From contig JACQTR010000083.1 of assembly GCA_016210705.1 (NCBI GenBank), positions 1 through 5,723 on the forward strand: a DNA stretch of 5,723 nt, read 5' to 3'. This stretch comes from Chloroflexota bacterium (lineage in GTDB: Bacteria; Chloroflexota; Dehalococcoidia; JACQTR01). Under the pieces are notes generated by a model that saw only the letters and a list, made by a program, of their open reading frames with translations, was not told where the DNA came from and did not search any database. A program made the translations under genes and the position numbers. Below, one piece after another: positions 5,709 through 5,723 of the stretch; position 1 is the first letter of the stretch, and every line of letters begins with the position of its first letter.

Positions 5709-5723
5709 ACTATACTGTATTAC
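5709..5723 (-). promoter_or_regulatory. parA promoter -10 overlapped by a GTAATAC operator
   Basis: On the minus strand TATAGT (5714-5709, 5 of 6 to TATAAT) is a good -10, about 20 bases before the parA start; the -35 would lie outside the window. GTAATACAGTA (5723-5713) overlaps it and is identical to 4615-4625 in the opposite orientation. A second partial unit, GTATAG, follows at 8-bp phase. Binding of the RHH protein here would block the promoter, giving autorepression. The array may continue past the window edge. Confidence 0.5.

Overview
The window is bacterial chromosome of moderate GC content, with every confident gene on the minus strand (read from high to low coordinates). The organism cannot be named. 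The order type II dehydroquinase then Xaa-Pro peptidase is the order seen in many Firmicutes (B. subtilis yqhS-yqhT-efp). The three-zinc-finger type IA topoisomerase fits Firmicutes or Chloroflexota. Its wording around the Toprim and active-site core reminds me of Chloroflexota/Dehalococcoidia, but that is an impression, not a search result.

Right part (about 4610-5723): a ParA/Soj-type Walker ATPase gene overlaps by 8 bp a gene for an 89-residue protein that ends in a ribbon-helix-helix (RHH) domain, and no ParB is seen. The pair looks like a type Ib-style partition cassette. A short motif, GTA(A/T)TAC, occurs exactly five times, all inside this cassette: over the parA -10 region, twice in the RHH coding sequence, and twice in a palindrome just after the RHH stop. 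Several copies are phased at 8 bp, which suggests an operator/centromere bound by the RHH protein.

Middle (4063-4649): a 587-bp spacer without a confident gene. It has AT-rich flanks, a GC-rich island carrying a doubtful 57-codon ORF on the plus strand, and some small inverted repeats. It is followed by a 131-residue protein with an N-terminal excisionase/MerR-like helix-turn-helix, a central coiled coil and a short aromatic/basic tail. This layout resembles RacA and the plasmid pSK1 Par protein. Nested TAGACA/TGTCTA palindromes cover its start codon.

Left part (1-3655): topA starts from its own good sigma-70-type promoter and is joined by a 4-bp ATGA overlap to aroQ, which is joined by a 1-bp overlap to an Xaa-Pro peptidase gene cut by the window edge. 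These three are housekeeping genes for DNA topology, the shikimate pathway and peptide turnover.

The most interesting aspect is that two possible DNA-segregation modules, each with candidate binding sites of its own, sit directly upstream of topA.
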